The notes beneath the pieces were generated by a model, which did not search any database, had not been told where the DNA came from, and saw only the letters and a program-made list of their open reading frames with translations. A stretch of 64,000 nt of DNA from Oscillospiraceae bacterium (GTDB taxonomy: Bacteria > Bacillota > Clostridia > Oscillospirales > Oscillospiraceae). A program made the translations under genes and the position numbers. Positions 15,514-28,234 of the stretch are shown one piece after another (position 1 is the stretch's first letter; the number at the start of each line of letters is the position of its first letter). The stretch lies in the NCBI GenBank assembly GCA_009780435.1, contig WRAB01000008.1, forward strand, positions 1 to 64,000, read 5' to 3'.

Positions 15514-15738
15514 TGGTATATAGTAGGAGCGCCAGGTGTGTGTGGTGAGGCGTAATTGGATAAAGCGTGGCTTTGTACTACATAGCTATAACGATGAGTT
15601 TGTTTAGCTTTGCAGGGTGCAGTGAAGGAGCGGAAATGGGATTGGACACGTGGTGTTTATTGTGAGGAGACGCAGAATTTTTGCGCTTAGGGATGACAAA
15701 GAGTGAAATGGAACGAACGCTCTTAAACGGAGGGGACT

Positions 15739-17079
15739 ATGATGAAAAAGAAAATTTTGACAGGTATTGTGCTCATTGCGTTTGCGTTTGTATTGCTGTC
15801 GGCGTGCTTGCCTATACCATCGGAGATTCCTGAGATAAATCCAGATGAAGTGAGGACGGATATTGATTGGCCGGTAAACACGATAGTGGCGTGGGGGTGG
15901 CCAACCTTTGCAATCCAGTCGGATGGCAGCTTATGGGCTTGGGGCAGACATGAAAATGGTCGGATTGGCGATGGCACACGGGATGGTAAACACCTCACCC
16001 CCATAAGAATCATGGATGATGTAGTCTCTGTCGGCCGCACGCAGGCCATCTGCACCGACGGCATCCTGTGGGTTTGGGGCAACAATCTGTATGGTCAACT
16101 CGGAGACGGCACGACCACAAATCACTATTCGCCTACACAAATTATGGATTCCGTGGTATATGCGTCCGTGGGTGCATCTTGGGGCAGTCCTATCGTTTCT
16201 TACACTATGGCAATCCGCGCCGACAGTAGCCTTTGGGCTTGGGGCGGGAATTGGAGTGGCCAGATTGGAAACGGCACAGCTGGCAGAGGCAGAAGCCAGC
16301 GAACCCCCATTCGAATCATGGAAGATGTGGTTGCCGTTTCGACAAGCTGGCATACGCTGGCAATTCAAAGCGATGGAAGCCTCTGGGCCTGGGGCCCAAA
16401 TGATAGCGGTCAGCTTGGTGACGGCACAACAGAGAACCGACACAGCCCCGTGCAGGTCATGGAAGATGTAGCCGCTGTTTCCGCTGGAAACGGTCACACA
16501 CTGGCCATCCGCACCGACGGCAGCCTCTGGGCTTGGGGGTCGAATCGGTTTGGTCAGCTTGGCGACGGCACAACAGAGGACCGGCACAGCCCCGTGCAGG
16601 TCATGGAAGATGTGGCTGCCGTTTCAGTCGGAAGCGGCCACACATTGGCAATCCGCACCGACGGCAGTCTTTGGGCTTGGGGGTGGAATGAATGGGGCCG
16701 ACTTGGAGATGGCACGACGGAGGATCGACACAGTCCGGTGATGGTGATGGAAGACGTGGTTGCCGTTTCGGCAAGCAGTCATACGCTGGCAATTCAAAGT
16801 GACGGCAGTCTTTGGGCTTGGGGCTACAATAGCTCTGGTCAACTTGGAAATGGCACAGCAACAGGTCGGCATAGAGCCTATCCCAATCCTAGTCCTATAA
16901 GAATCATGGAAGATGTGGTCGCTGTCTTCGCCGGTGGCAGTCACACCCTGGCCATCCGCACCGATGGCAGTCTTTGGGTGTGGGGCGACAATAGTAGCGG
17001 CCAGCTTGGAGACGGCACAACGGAAGATCGGCATAGTCCGGTGATGGTGATGGAAGATGTGATGATAGGAGAGAGGTAG
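15739..17079 (+). CDS. RCC1-repeat (beta-propeller) lipoprotein
   Basis: A 446-residue surface protein. The N terminus is a lipoprotein signal peptide (MMKKKILTGIVLIAFAFVLL then LSAC), so Cys23 is probably lipidated. The mature part is about seven tandem repeats of roughly 50 residues, each with the core TLAIRTDGSLWAWG, then GQLGDGTTEDRHSP, then VMEDVAAVS. This is the RCC1/alpha-tubulin-suppressor type that folds into a seven-bladed propeller. Adjacent repeats are nearly identical at DNA level, implying recent unequal recombination. GGAGGGGACT precedes the start. A binding or adhesion role on the cell surface is likely, but the ligand is unknown. Confidence 0.85.
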   Translation: MMKKKILTGIVLIAFAFVLLSACLPIPSEIPEINPDEVRTDIDWPVNTIVAWGWPTFAIQSDGSLWAWGRHENGRIGDGTRDGKHLTPIRIMDDVVSVGRTQAICTDGILWVWGNNLYGQLGDGTTTNHYSPTQIMDSVVYASVGASWGSPIVSYTMAIRADSSLWAWGGNWSGQIGNGTAGRGRSQRTPIRIMEDVVAVSTSWHTLAIQSDGSLWAWGPNDSGQLGDGTTENRHSPVQVMEDVAAVSAGNGHTLAIRTDGSLWAWGSNRFGQLGDGTTEDRHSPVQVMEDVAAVSVGSGHTLAIRTDGSLWAWGWNEWGRLGDGTTEDRHSPVMVMEDVVAVSASSHTLAIQSDGSLWAWGYNSSGQLGNGTATGRHRAYPNPSPIRIMEDVVAVFAGGSHTLAIRTDGSLWVWGDNSSGQLGDGTTEDRHSPVMVMEDVMIGER

Positions 17080-17089
17080 GTGCACCAAA

Positions 17090-17995
17090 ATGGGAAAACC
17101 CCCGAGACAGGCGCTGAATGAGATGCGCAAAATACACGACAGCAGGGTACAAATGATCCCAGCCCACGACGGCGTATCCATCCGGGTGGCCGGGTTTGCG
17201 CCGTACCCTCGACCCACCAAGCTGGCCGGGGTGATACAGATCGTCCACGGGTTCGGGGAGAGCATAGGCCACTATGGTGATGTGGTGGATTTTTTTGTCG
17301 GCAACGGATACGCCTGTGTCATCCACGATCAGCGGGGATTCGGCGAGATGCCGGATAAGACCCCGAAAGAACGGCGGGCGGCCAGGGGGATTGTCCCCAG
17401 TTATGACCATCTGCTGGAAGATGTGAAAACCGTCCGGGGGCAAATCGACCTCTGGTATCCGGGCGTGCCGGTGATCCTGTTTGGACACAGCATGGGCGGC
17501 GGCGTTGCGGCCAATTATCTGCTCCGATATCCGGCGGGAGACTATGAGAAAGCCATCCTGGAAGCGCCGTGGTTTAGACTATACAAACCACTGTCTCCTG
17601 CACTTGATGTCTTGGCGAAGATTCTAGGGAAGGTCAGCCCGAAGATCGTCACCTATACAAAGATGGATGTAGACGATCTCTCCCGGGGGCAGACCGCTGT
17701 CCACGGGCAAAAGGGTGATGATGTATTCCACAACCGCATGGCCCTCCGGCTGTATGCAGGGGCTGTGGGTGCAGGGGAGTACGCCCTGGAACACGCAGAC
17801 CGGATCCCCATCCCCACCCTGGTGTTGGGGGCGGGTACGGATAAAGTCCTCTCTACAGCGGCAATCCGTGCATTTGCCGACAGGGCGGGGGAACATGTCA
17901 CATACAAAGAATACCCGGAGGCCTATCACTGTCTGCACCAGGATACCGCCGGACCGGAGGCGCTGGCGGATATGTTGGAGTTCTTGAAAAGCTAA
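17090..17995 (+). CDS. Alpha/beta hydrolase, monoacylglycerol lipase-like (S33/Hydrolase_4)
   Basis: A 301-residue serine hydrolase with the nucleophile elbow FGHSMGGG (about residue 130), acid GAGTDKVL (about 248) and a histidine in EAYHCLHQD (about 283). The oxyanion segment is VHGFGES. The closest family is lysophospholipase/monoacylglycerol lipase. No signal peptide is seen, so it is cytosolic or peripheral. It starts only 10 bases after the RCC1 lipoprotein stop and is probably co-transcribed with it. The substrate is an inference. Confidence 0.85.
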   Translation: MGKPPRQALNEMRKIHDSRVQMIPAHDGVSIRVAGFAPYPRPTKLAGVIQIVHGFGESIGHYGDVVDFFVGNGYACVIHDQRGFGEMPDKTPKERRAARGIVPSYDHLLEDVKTVRGQIDLWYPGVPVILFGHSMGGGVAANYLLRYPAGDYEKAILEAPWFRLYKPLSPALDVLAKILGKVSPKIVTYTKMDVDDLSRGQTAVHGQKGDDVFHNRMALRLYAGAVGAGEYALEHADRIPIPTLVLGAGTDKVLSTAAIRAFADRAGEHVTYKEYPEAYHCLHQDTAGPEALADMLEFLKS

Positions 17996-18014
17996 CAGAA
18001 GCGTGATTGCATCA

Positions 18015-18083
18015 AAACGGGTCGTCTAGAGGCCGCCCCCTACAATATTACGTAAGGGGCGGCGTCCTCGACGACCCGTTTTT
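18015..18083 (+). terminator. Large hairpin terminator after the hydrolase gene
   Basis: AAACGGGTCGTC and GACGACCCGTTT arms with an inner CCGCCCC/GGGGCGG stem, followed by TTTTTG. It also lies downstream of the minus-strand Gln-rich gene, so it may serve both. Confidence 0.8.
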
Positions 18084-18128
18084 GTTGTTTGGCTGTAGTT
18101 CCCCTTGTCGGTAATAGGGGAAAGTAGA

Positions 18129-18266
18129 CTATTTGCCTCGATTATTTTCAGTATTCGGCTGGCCGGACTGTTGCTGTCTGTTCTTCTGCTGTTGCTGCTG
18201 TTGCTCTTGCCTCTGTTCCGGTTGATTCTTCATATCACCGGATTGATTGTTTTTCTTTTTCGCCAC
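18129..18266 (-). CDS. Gln-rich basic mini-protein (45 aa)
   Basis: A short gene read from a GTG at 18266 with AGGAGG nine bases upstream. The 45 residues begin MAKKKNNQSGDM and consist of a lysine-rich head, a glutamine-rich middle (16 Gln overall, with one run of six) and a GQPNTENNRGK tail. There are no cysteines or hydrophobic segments, so it is probably disordered and soluble. The strong ribosome binding site, coding-like start and the downstream hairpin support a real gene. On the other strand the same bases give a leucine-rich frame that I reject. Function unknown; small Gln-rich proteins of this kind recur in Clostridia, and some resemble spore or nucleic-acid associated proteins. Confidence 0.6.
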   Translation of the reverse strand: MAKKKNNQSGDMKNQPEQRQEQQQQQQKNRQQQSGQPNTENNRGK

Positions 18267-18338
18267 GAGAGAAACCCTCCTTTCAGCTGGTTTATCCATA
18301 GTTTTGCCTGTTTTGGGAATTTTATACCTCCTCTTTTA

Positions 18339-18367
18339 TTGCCTGGACAGCCTATCTGTGATAGAAT
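18339..18367 (+). promoter_or_regulatory. Putative promoter of yebC
   Basis: TTGCCT (18339-18344), 17 bases, TAGAAT (18362-18367), 41 bases before the start codon. Confidence 0.6.
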
Positions 18368-18408
18368 AAAGAGCATAAAATCAATCAAAACACAGGACGG
18401 AGCGTATC

Positions 18409-19134
18409 ATGGCTGGTCATTCCAAGTGGAACAATATCAAGCAAAAAAAAGGTAAGACCGACGCCCAGAGAGGGAAAATTTTCACTAAAATATCCCGGGA
18501 GCTGATTGTGGCGGTCAAAGAGGGCGGGGGAGATCCCGCCTCCAACGCGAAACTGCGAGACGCCATAGCCAAGGCCCGCGCGGCCAACGTACCAAATGAC
18601 AACATCAAACGGGTGATTGAAAAAGCTGTGGGCGGCGACAATACCACCTACGAGGTGGGGACCTACGAGGGATATGGTCCCTCCGGCGTGGCTGTCATCG
18701 TGGAGACCATGACCGACAACAAAAATCGCACCGCCTCAGATATGCGACACTATTTTGATAAATATGGCGGCAACTTGGGGACAGAGGGCTGTGTGGCCTG
18801 GTCATTTGATCGTAAGGGTGTGCTGGTCATCGACAACGAAGGCGAGACGTTGGACGAGGACGCCGTCATGCTAGACGCCCTGGACGCAGGCGCCGCGGAC
18901 TTTACCTTCGAGGAGACCGTGTTCGTCGTCTACACCCCAACCGAGACATTTGGCGATGTACGCGCTATGTTAGAGGAGAAGGGCTACGCCTTTTTGTCCG
19001 CCCAGGTGGAGATGGTGTCCCAGAATGTCATCAAACTGGAGGCCCCAGAGGATCAGGCCAAGATGGAAAAACTCCTGGCCATGCTGGAGGACAACGACGA
19101 CGTACAAAATGTCTGGCACAACTGGGAGGAGTAG
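18409..19134 (+). CDS. yebC: YebC/PmpR-family protein
   Basis: A 241-residue protein of the universally distributed YebC/TACO1 family. It starts MAGHSKWNNIKQKKGKTDAQ, the invariant N terminus, followed by RGKIFTKISRELIVA and DNIKRVIEKA, then the acidic C-terminal domains. Members act as transcription regulators in some bacteria and as translation factors relieving ribosome stalls on proline-rich stretches; which applies here is not readable. GGACGGAGCG precedes the ATG. It is followed by a membrane protein gene 56 bases downstream. Confidence 0.95.
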   Translation: MAGHSKWNNIKQKKGKTDAQRGKIFTKISRELIVAVKEGGGDPASNAKLRDAIAKARAANVPNDNIKRVIEKAVGGDNTTYEVGTYEGYGPSGVAVIVETMTDNKNRTASDMRHYFDKYGGNLGTEGCVAWSFDRKGVLVIDNEGETLDEDAVMLDALDAGAADFTFEETVFVVYTPTETFGDVRAMLEEKGYAFLSAQVEMVSQNVIKLEAPEDQAKMEKLLAMLEDNDDVQNVWHNWEE

Positions 19135-19190
19135 GGCCGTGCAATATGAGCGGTTGGGCGCAAAGAACGAATATGTTAGGAGTTTTTTGT

Positions 19191-19907
19191 ATGGGGGTAC
19201 AACGATCTTCAGATACAGAGCGAAATACCGGGAAGAAAGGCTTACAAGTAAGTTCTTATTTTCGCACACGCATCGCCGCCCTCATTATGACTTTAGTGGT
19301 CATGGCGGGGCAGACATGGATTGCGCATGCGATAAATTTTAATTTTGTTTGGATATTACCGCTCATTTCAGGCGTACTGCTGACCTCTTCCATACTTGCC
19401 TATTCGGGCAGCCATCGGAAACCGTCCAGATCGGCCCGTGCGCTGTCGATTGCGGTTGTTGTTCTTTTACCGCTGATTAACTTGGTCTGTATGGGGTGGT
19501 TTATCTACGACATGCTCAATCCGGCTACGGTCACGCTCCCGCATCAATTGCTATTGGCGGGCTTTGCCCTGTGGATTGTAAATATTGGGGTCTTTTCTTT
19601 GGCGTATTGGGAACTGGATACGGGCGGGCCTGAGGTGCGTGCATTGGGTTTGCCAACGGTATTTCGCAATAAAAACTATCCGGATTTTGTGTTTCCCCAA
19701 CAGACTTCAAACGATCCGCAACTTGCGCCGGAGAATTGGACGCCGGGATTTCTGGACTATCTGTACCTGTCCATTACAACGGCGACTTCGTTCTCGCCCG
19801 CCGCCCTGACCCCCTATACCCATATGGCGAAAATGATGGCGGGGGTGGAGGCATTGGTCAGCTTATTTATCCTTGGTTTAATTGTCACACGCGCCATGTC
19901 GCTATAG
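19191..19907 (+). CDS. DUF1345-like integral membrane protein
   Basis: A 238-residue protein with about five hydrophobic segments (around residues 28-45, 52-70, 85-110, 125-145, 215-236). Near the C terminus WTPGFLDYLYLSITTATSFSPAA (quoted in part) precedes a last helix, resembling the pore-like end of DUF1345 membrane proteins. The ATG at 19191 follows TAGGAG with a 7-base gap and is preferred over one at 19146. It is immediately followed by a two-component pair, which suggests the three genes act together in an envelope response. Function unknown. Confidence 0.6.
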   Translation: MGVQRSSDTERNTGKKGLQVSSYFRTRIAALIMTLVVMAGQTWIAHAINFNFVWILPLISGVLLTSSILAYSGSHRKPSRSARALSIAVVVLLPLINLVCMGWFIYDMLNPATVTLPHQLLLAGFALWIVNIGVFSLAYWELDTGGPEVRALGLPTVFRNKNYPDFVFPQQTSNDPQLAPENWTPGFLDYLYLSITTATSFSPAALTPYTHMAKMMAGVEALVSLFILGLIVTRAMSL

Positions 19908-19952
19908 CGAATCAAAGGAATCGTATCCGTTGAGAGGAGCAGATAAACGCCC

Positions 19953-20378
19953 ATGAGTGAAAATAAAACAATCTACATCGCAGATGACGAGGCAAATATC
20001 AGGCTTGGGATCAAGACATTTTTAGAAAACGCAGGATACGCAGTGGAGGAGTTTGCATCCGGGGACTTGCTCCTTGCGGCCTTTGCAGAGAATCCGGCGG
20101 ATTTGGTGATTTTGGACGTGATGATGCCCGGTGCAAACGGATTTGTAGTCTGCAAAGAGCTCCGCAAGATCAGCCATGTGCCGATTATCATGCTCACGGC
20201 ACGGGACAGCGATCTGGACTACGCCACGGGTTTGGATTTGGGCAGCGATGACTATCTGACGAAGCCTTTTAGCCCTATGGCGCTCACCATGCGGATCAAG
20301 GCGATTTTCAGACGGATGGAATTTGAGCGGCAGGCCCACGCCGGAGACGGAGCGCCCCATGAAAATGAAGAAAACTAG
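19953..20378 (+). CDS. Response regulator with receiver domain only
   Basis: The 141 residues are almost entirely a CheY-like receiver: acidic pocket ADDE near residue 11, phospho-acceptor Asp in LVILDVMMP, Thr in IIMLTARD, and Lys in YLTKPFSP. This sequence is the OmpR/PhoB subfamily type, but the protein ends 20 residues after the receiver (EFERQAHAGDGAPHENEEN) and has no winged helix. Either it is a natural single-domain regulator or a truncated one: the next frame over begins the histidine kinase with a 20-base overlap, so no remnant of an output domain remains. It would be phosphorylated by that kinase and act by protein contact. RBS: GAGAGGAGCAG. Confidence 0.87.
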   Translation: MSENKTIYIADDEANIRLGIKTFLENAGYAVEEFASGDLLLAAFAENPADLVILDVMMPGANGFVVCKELRKISHVPIIMLTARDSDLDYATGLDLGSDDYLTKPFSPMALTMRIKAIFRRMEFERQAHAGDGAPHENEEN

Positions 20379-21414
20379 AATCCGCATCAGGCTCTTAAAG
20401 GCGTTCTCCGCCGTTCTATTCTTCTCCTTTCTGCTGACTGGGATTATTTTCAATCTGGCAATCCGGCTATTTGCGGTGGAGGGAGAGATCAATTTCAGTG
20501 CCTATCAAGTCATGTACGCCGAGACATCCCGGGTAATTGGGCGGGTTGGGATCATTTCGATTATCTTGGTCAGCGTCATGTTCCTTGTGGCGACTATTGT
20601 GACATATTTTCTCGCCAACTCCCTCACCCGGCCCATCGAAAAGCTGGGGCAGTTTGCCCAAGGCATCGGCCACGGGGACTTTACCCCCAACGAGTTTCAG
20701 TTCCGAGAGGTGGAGTTGGAGGAGTTGAACAAAGCCCTCAATAAATCCGTGAAGCAGTTGAGTGAGTACGACAGTGAGCAAAAGGCATTTTTCCAAAATG
20801 CCTCCCATGAACTGCGAACCCCGCTCATGTCCATCAAGTGCTATACAGAGGGGATATCCTTCGGCCTGATGGAGCCCCAGGCGGCGTGTGAGACGATTTT
20901 GCAGGAGACGGACAACCTGGCCGATCTGGTGACGGATTTGCTCTATATCTCCAAGATCGACAATATTACCACGGCCTATACCACCGCAGAGGCGGATTTG
21001 ATCGAAATAATCCGAGACTCCGCCGCACGGCAGGCGGCCCAGGCGGAAAAACGGCAACTTCGGTTTACGTTCCAGTTTAGCGAAGCCGTTCTATACTACG
21101 AGTGCATCGGTGAATTGCTCTTGCGGGCTGTGGATAACCTGCTCTCCAACGCAATCCGATATGCAGTCTCTGAGATTACGCTGTCTTGTCAAAGGCGTAC
21201 AGATCACATTGAGATCTGCGTTGCCGACGACGGGGCAGGCATTGCGCCCGAGGCGCTCCCCCGTGTGTTTGAGCGGTTTTATAAAGGCGTCGACGGCAAC
21301 CATGGGATCGGGCTTTCCATTGTAAAATCAATCGTTGCGCAACACGGCGGTCAGATCACAGCAGAAAATGGCGGCAAGGGCGGTGCGGTATTTACCATCA
21401 CCCTGCCCATATAA
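20359..21414 (+). CDS. Sensor histidine kinase
   Basis: A 351-residue membrane kinase. Two transmembrane helices (about residues 10-32 and 60-85) flank a short extracytoplasmic loop. They are followed by HAMP (SLTRPIEKLGQFAQGIG), HisKA with phospho-acceptor His in NASHELRTPL, and an HATPase with NLLSNAIRYA (N box), DDGAGIAPE (G1) and GIGLSIVK (G2). The ATG at 20359 follows CGGAGCG and overlaps the receiver-only gene, so the two are translationally coupled. The loop is too short to suggest a ligand. Its partner lacks a DNA-binding domain. Confidence 0.9.
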   Translation: MKMKKTRIRIRLLKAFSAVLFFSFLLTGIIFNLAIRLFAVEGEINFSAYQVMYAETSRVIGRVGIISIILVSVMFLVATIVTYFLANSLTRPIEKLGQFAQGIGHGDFTPNEFQFREVELEELNKALNKSVKQLSEYDSEQKAFFQNASHELRTPLMSIKCYTEGISFGLMEPQAACETILQETDNLADLVTDLLYISKIDNITTAYTTAEADLIEIIRDSAARQAAQAEKRQLRFTFQFSEAVLYYECIGELLLRAVDNLLSNAIRYAVSEITLSCQRRTDHIEICVADDGAGIAPEALPRVFERFYKGVDGNHGIGLSIVKSIVAQHGGQITAENGGKGGAVFTITLPI

Positions 21415-21427
21415 CCCGGAGGGAAAC

Positions 21428-22069
21428 ATGTCTGTACGATTTCGTGAAGAAGAATTTGCAGAGCTCAAGAACCTCTTGCACGTCTATGAATGGGGACAGC
21501 GGACCCTGTTGACAAAGCTGCACATCATGCAGGATGATTTTAAAAAATTCCAGGACAACAACCCCATCGAATACATCACAGGCCGGATCAAAGCGCCGGA
21601 GAGCATTGCCCAGAAGCTCCACAGGATGGATGTGGAACTCACGGCGGAGAACGTGAAGAAATATCTGAAAGATGTAGCGGGGATACGAATCACCTGCCCC
21701 TTTGCCAGGGATATCCACCATCTGGTGGAACTGCTCCGGGTGATGCCGGATGTAAATGTATTGGACGAGAAAGACTACGTCTCCGCCCCCAAGCCCAGCG
21801 GATATCGCAGCTACCACGTCATCTTGGAAGTTCCGGTCTTTTATTCGGGCAAGACGGAGCACGTGGTAGTAGAAGTTCAAATCCGCACGGAGGCCATGAA
21901 CTTCTGGTCTACTCTGGAACACAAGGCCCGGTATAAATACCGGGAACATATCCCCCAGCACCTGTGCGATGAGCTGGTGATCTGCGCCGATAAAATCGCC
22001 GAACTGGATCACCGGATGTTCCTGATCCATGAGATTATTTCGCTGATCAATCAGGATGGGGAGAGTTAA
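21428..22069 (+). CDS. relQ: Small alarmone synthetase, RelQ/YjbM-like
   Basis: A 213-residue single-domain (p)ppGpp synthetase lacking hydrolase and TGS domains. Synthetase motifs are present: GRIKAPESIAQKL for ATP binding, DVAGIRITCPF, KPSGYRSYH for the G-loop region, and EVQIRTEAMNFWSTLEHKARYK (quoted in part). It transfers pyrophosphate from ATP to GDP/GTP. GGAGGGAAAC precedes the ATG at 21428, 13 bases after the histidine kinase stop, so it may be co-transcribed with the two-component genes, tying envelope stress to alarmone production. That link is inferred. Confidence 0.9.
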   Translation: MSVRFREEEFAELKNLLHVYEWGQRTLLTKLHIMQDDFKKFQDNNPIEYITGRIKAPESIAQKLHRMDVELTAENVKKYLKDVAGIRITCPFARDIHHLVELLRVMPDVNVLDEKDYVSAPKPSGYRSYHVILEVPVFYSGKTEHVVVEVQIRTEAMNFWSTLEHKARYKYREHIPQHLCDELVICADKIAELDHRMFLIHEIISLINQDGES

Positions 22070-22073
22070 AAAC

Positions 22074-22139
22074 CTCCCCCAGTCAGGCTCCCCCAGTCAG
22101 CTTGCGCTGACAGCCCCCTCAAAACGAGGGGGCCGGCTG
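22074..22139. repeat. Palindromic intergenic repeat, family A
   Basis: CTCCCCCAGTCAG is duplicated, then CAGCCCCCTC/GAGGGGGCC hairpin; in reverse orientation to the copy at 9274. Confidence 0.8.
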
Positions 22140-22151
22140 AACGATGGCACC

Positions 22152-22262
22152 CACGTAGGGGCGAACAGTGTGCGCCCGCCCCATTGCGTGCGGTTATTGC
22201 ATTGCGTGCGGGACGTCATTCTACCAATGTACAACACGGGCGAACACTGTTCGCCCTTACGA
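22152..22262. mobile_element. MITE-like element, family B (about 110 bp)
   Basis: Terminal inverted repeats of 24 bases (GTAGGGGCGAACAGTGTG then CGCCCG; right end reads CGGGCGAACACTGTTCGCCC) bound a short core with no frame. Similar elements are at 58212 and 61969. The rest of the gap to tyrA (22263-22387) shows nothing further. Confidence 0.65.
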
Positions 22263-22387
22263 AGGGCGGCGGTTATTCAGCGTGCCGAGAGAGTTGATCG
22301 GTGGCGTCTAAGATGGCGCTTCTGGCGGATTTCAGGGTTCGTTTTAGGGTTATCGCCCCTATTTCCCATGAGAGAGGATAAACACAC

Positions 22388-23263
22388 ATGAAAAAACTAG
22401 CAATCATCGGTCTGGGACTCATCGGCGGGTCTATCTCCGCCGGGTTGAAGGGCTTTGAGGACTATACAATCTACGGCATGGACCTCGACTCGGATACCTT
22501 GGAATACGCCAGAGAGCACCATATGGCGGACGTGGTCACCGACAGCGTGGAGGAGGCCGTCGCCGATGCAGATGTGGTCATCTGTTGCCTGCACCCCCAG
22601 GGGATATTGGACTTTTTCCGCCAGCACGGCGAGAAATTGCGGCCAGGGACGCTGCTCACAGACGTGGGCGGGGTGAAATCCGCCATTATGGAGGGGGCCA
22701 AGTGTCTGCCAGATTGGGTGGACTTTATCGGCGGCCACCCCATGGCGGGTCGGGAGCGGGGCGGCATCCAGAACAGTACCCGGCGGCTCCTCTGGGGCGC
22801 GCATTATATCATCACGCCCCGGCCCGACAGTCGGCAGGAGAATATAGATCTGCTCAAACGGATCGCCGACTACTTGGGGTGCCGGGATACAGTCTCCACC
22901 AGTGCGAAGAAGCACGATGATATCATCGCCTACACCAGCCAGATCATGCACGTGATGGCCGTGGCCATCTGCGACGATCCCCACATGTTCGACTGCAGCG
23001 GCTTTGTGGGCGGCAGCTTCCGTGACGTCACCCGGATTGCGGCGCTGGAGCCGGATCTCTGGACGGAACTGTTCTCCATGAACGCCGAGAGCCTCACGGC
23101 GACGATCCAACGGCTGGAGGAGAGCTTGAAAAGTTATCGGGAGGCCATCGCCGGGGCGGATCGGGACGTGCTGATGAAAAAGCTCCAGCACTCATCCGAC
23201 AGAAAGCGGCGGATGAACCTGGAACACCAGAGGGGCGACGATATCTACGCATTGATCAATTAG
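22388..23263 (+). CDS. tyrA: Prephenate dehydrogenase
   Basis: A 291-residue NAD(P)-dependent enzyme converting prephenate to 4-hydroxyphenylpyruvate for tyrosine synthesis. The Rossmann GLGLIGGS (residues 8-15) opens the protein. The active-site GGHPMAGRERGG follows about residue 120, and HDDIIAYTSQIMHV is the helical-domain dimer interface with the conserved His. No chorismate mutase or ACT domain is fused, and the length is that of monofunctional TyrA. GAGAGAGGATAAACAC precedes the ATG. It stands alone, facing a terminator shared with the lacZ operon. Confidence 0.9.
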   Translation: MKKLAIIGLGLIGGSISAGLKGFEDYTIYGMDLDSDTLEYAREHHMADVVTDSVEEAVADADVVICCLHPQGILDFFRQHGEKLRPGTLLTDVGGVKSAIMEGAKCLPDWVDFIGGHPMAGRERGGIQNSTRRLLWGAHYIITPRPDSRQENIDLLKRIADYLGCRDTVSTSAKKHDDIIAYTSQIMHVMAVAICDDPHMFDCSGFVGGSFRDVTRIAALEPDLWTELFSMNAESLTATIQRLEESLKSYREAIAGADRDVLMKKLQHSSDRKRRMNLEHQRGDDIYALIN

Positions 23264-23314
23264 GTGAGGCGAACCTTCAACCGACAAGGCGGAGCAATAG
23301 AGAAAAAACAAAAA

Positions 23315-23344
23315 GCCCGAAGGCAGCAAACGCCGCCTTCGGGC
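23315..23344 (-). terminator. Terminator of the lacZ operon, facing tyrA
   Basis: GCCCGAAGGC and GCCTTCGGGC arms. On the minus strand TTTTTGTTTTTT follows; on the + strand there is no U-run. Confidence 0.8.
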
Positions 23345-23384
23345 CATTCTGTAAATTGCGTTCAAGGACACATTCCCATTGCCA

Positions 23385-27267
<3,883 letters not shown>

Positions 27268-27271
<4 letters not shown>

Positions 27272-28191
27272 CGTCTGTCACCCACCTTAATCTGTATAAA
27301 AGCGAGCACCGCCACCATGATAAAGATCACAAATGACATTGCAGACGCATATCCAATCTGTGGGATTAATGCTTCAAAGGCCGTGCTGTAAATATGGTGT
27401 GACATGGTTCTTGATGTGAGCCCGGGCCCGCCCCCGGTGAGATTAAATGATTCGTCAAACAGTTGGAGTGTACCGTTTGTGGACATGATTGCAGTGAGCA
27501 AAATAATCGGCCTTAAAAGAGGTATGGTAATTTTCCGAAACTGTTGAAATACATTAGCGCCGTCAATACGGGCCGCTTCAAAAATGGAACGGTCAATGTT
27601 TTGCAGGCCCGCCAAGTAAAATATCATGTTAAAACCGGTCCAACGCCATAATAATCCAAGTATAATAATCATTCTGGCCGACCAGGTGGAGCCGAACCAA
27701 TTAAAAGGGGTCTCCATGATGCCCAGATTCATTGCGATTGTATTTATAATGCCGCTGACTGCAAACATCTGGCGGAACACGAGAGAATATGCCACTAATC
27801 CGACGGCGCACGGTAAGAATATGGCCGTTCGGAAAAAGCCTTTCGCCTTCAGACCGGGGCTGTTGAGCATGGAGGCAAGCGCAAGTCCCGTTATCAGCAT
27901 GATCGGCACTTGAATCAACAGATAAAAGAATGTTGTGCCAATGGTCTGGCGAAATTGCGTATCTTCAAGCATTCGCAAATAATTAAGGGCGCCGGCAAAT
28001 TCCATCTGTGCGCCAACTCCCCTGTATAAGGAAAAATAAAACCCTCTGACCATGGGATAGAAGTTCATCCATACGATCAAGCCCGCCGCAACAAACAAAA
28101 AGCCCCACCCAATCAAGCCTTGTTTTTGACTCAGACTAAGCAGAGGTCTTCTTACAGCGGCATCGCCTGAAGCTGCGTTATTTCGTTTCAT
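27268..28191 (-). CDS. ABC sugar transporter permease, MalF/LacF type
   Basis: About 307 residues with six to seven helices. The EAA loop SIFEAARIDGANVFQQFRKI (in part) and the segment LTGGGPGLTSRTMSHHIY identify the first permease of a CUT1 importer. The ATG at 28191 is used, although a TTG at 28221 with GAGGAC eight bases upstream gives ten more residues and may be the real start. It follows the binding-protein gene after a strong hairpin. No ATPase gene is in the operon, so a shared MsmK/MalK-type ATPase encoded elsewhere is expected. Confidence 0.9.
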
Positions 28192-28234
28192 TCGCTCTGA
28201 CAACCCCCATTTCAATAGCAATATAACCGTCCTC

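Noticed and set aside
15900..17060. Regularly spaced repeats that might be a CRISPR array
   Set aside because: The periodicity is about 150 bases and in frame; it encodes RCC1 repeats. No CRISPR array or cas gene is visible anywhere in the window.
18105..18455. Leucine-rich 116-codon frame on the + strand
   Set aside because: Its run of Leu is the complement of Gln codons in the minus-strand mini-gene, it overlaps the yebC promoter and start, and it lacks a ribosome binding site.
22397..23191. 264-codon frame opposite tyrA
   Set aside because: Shadow of a complete tyrA with all catalytic motifs.
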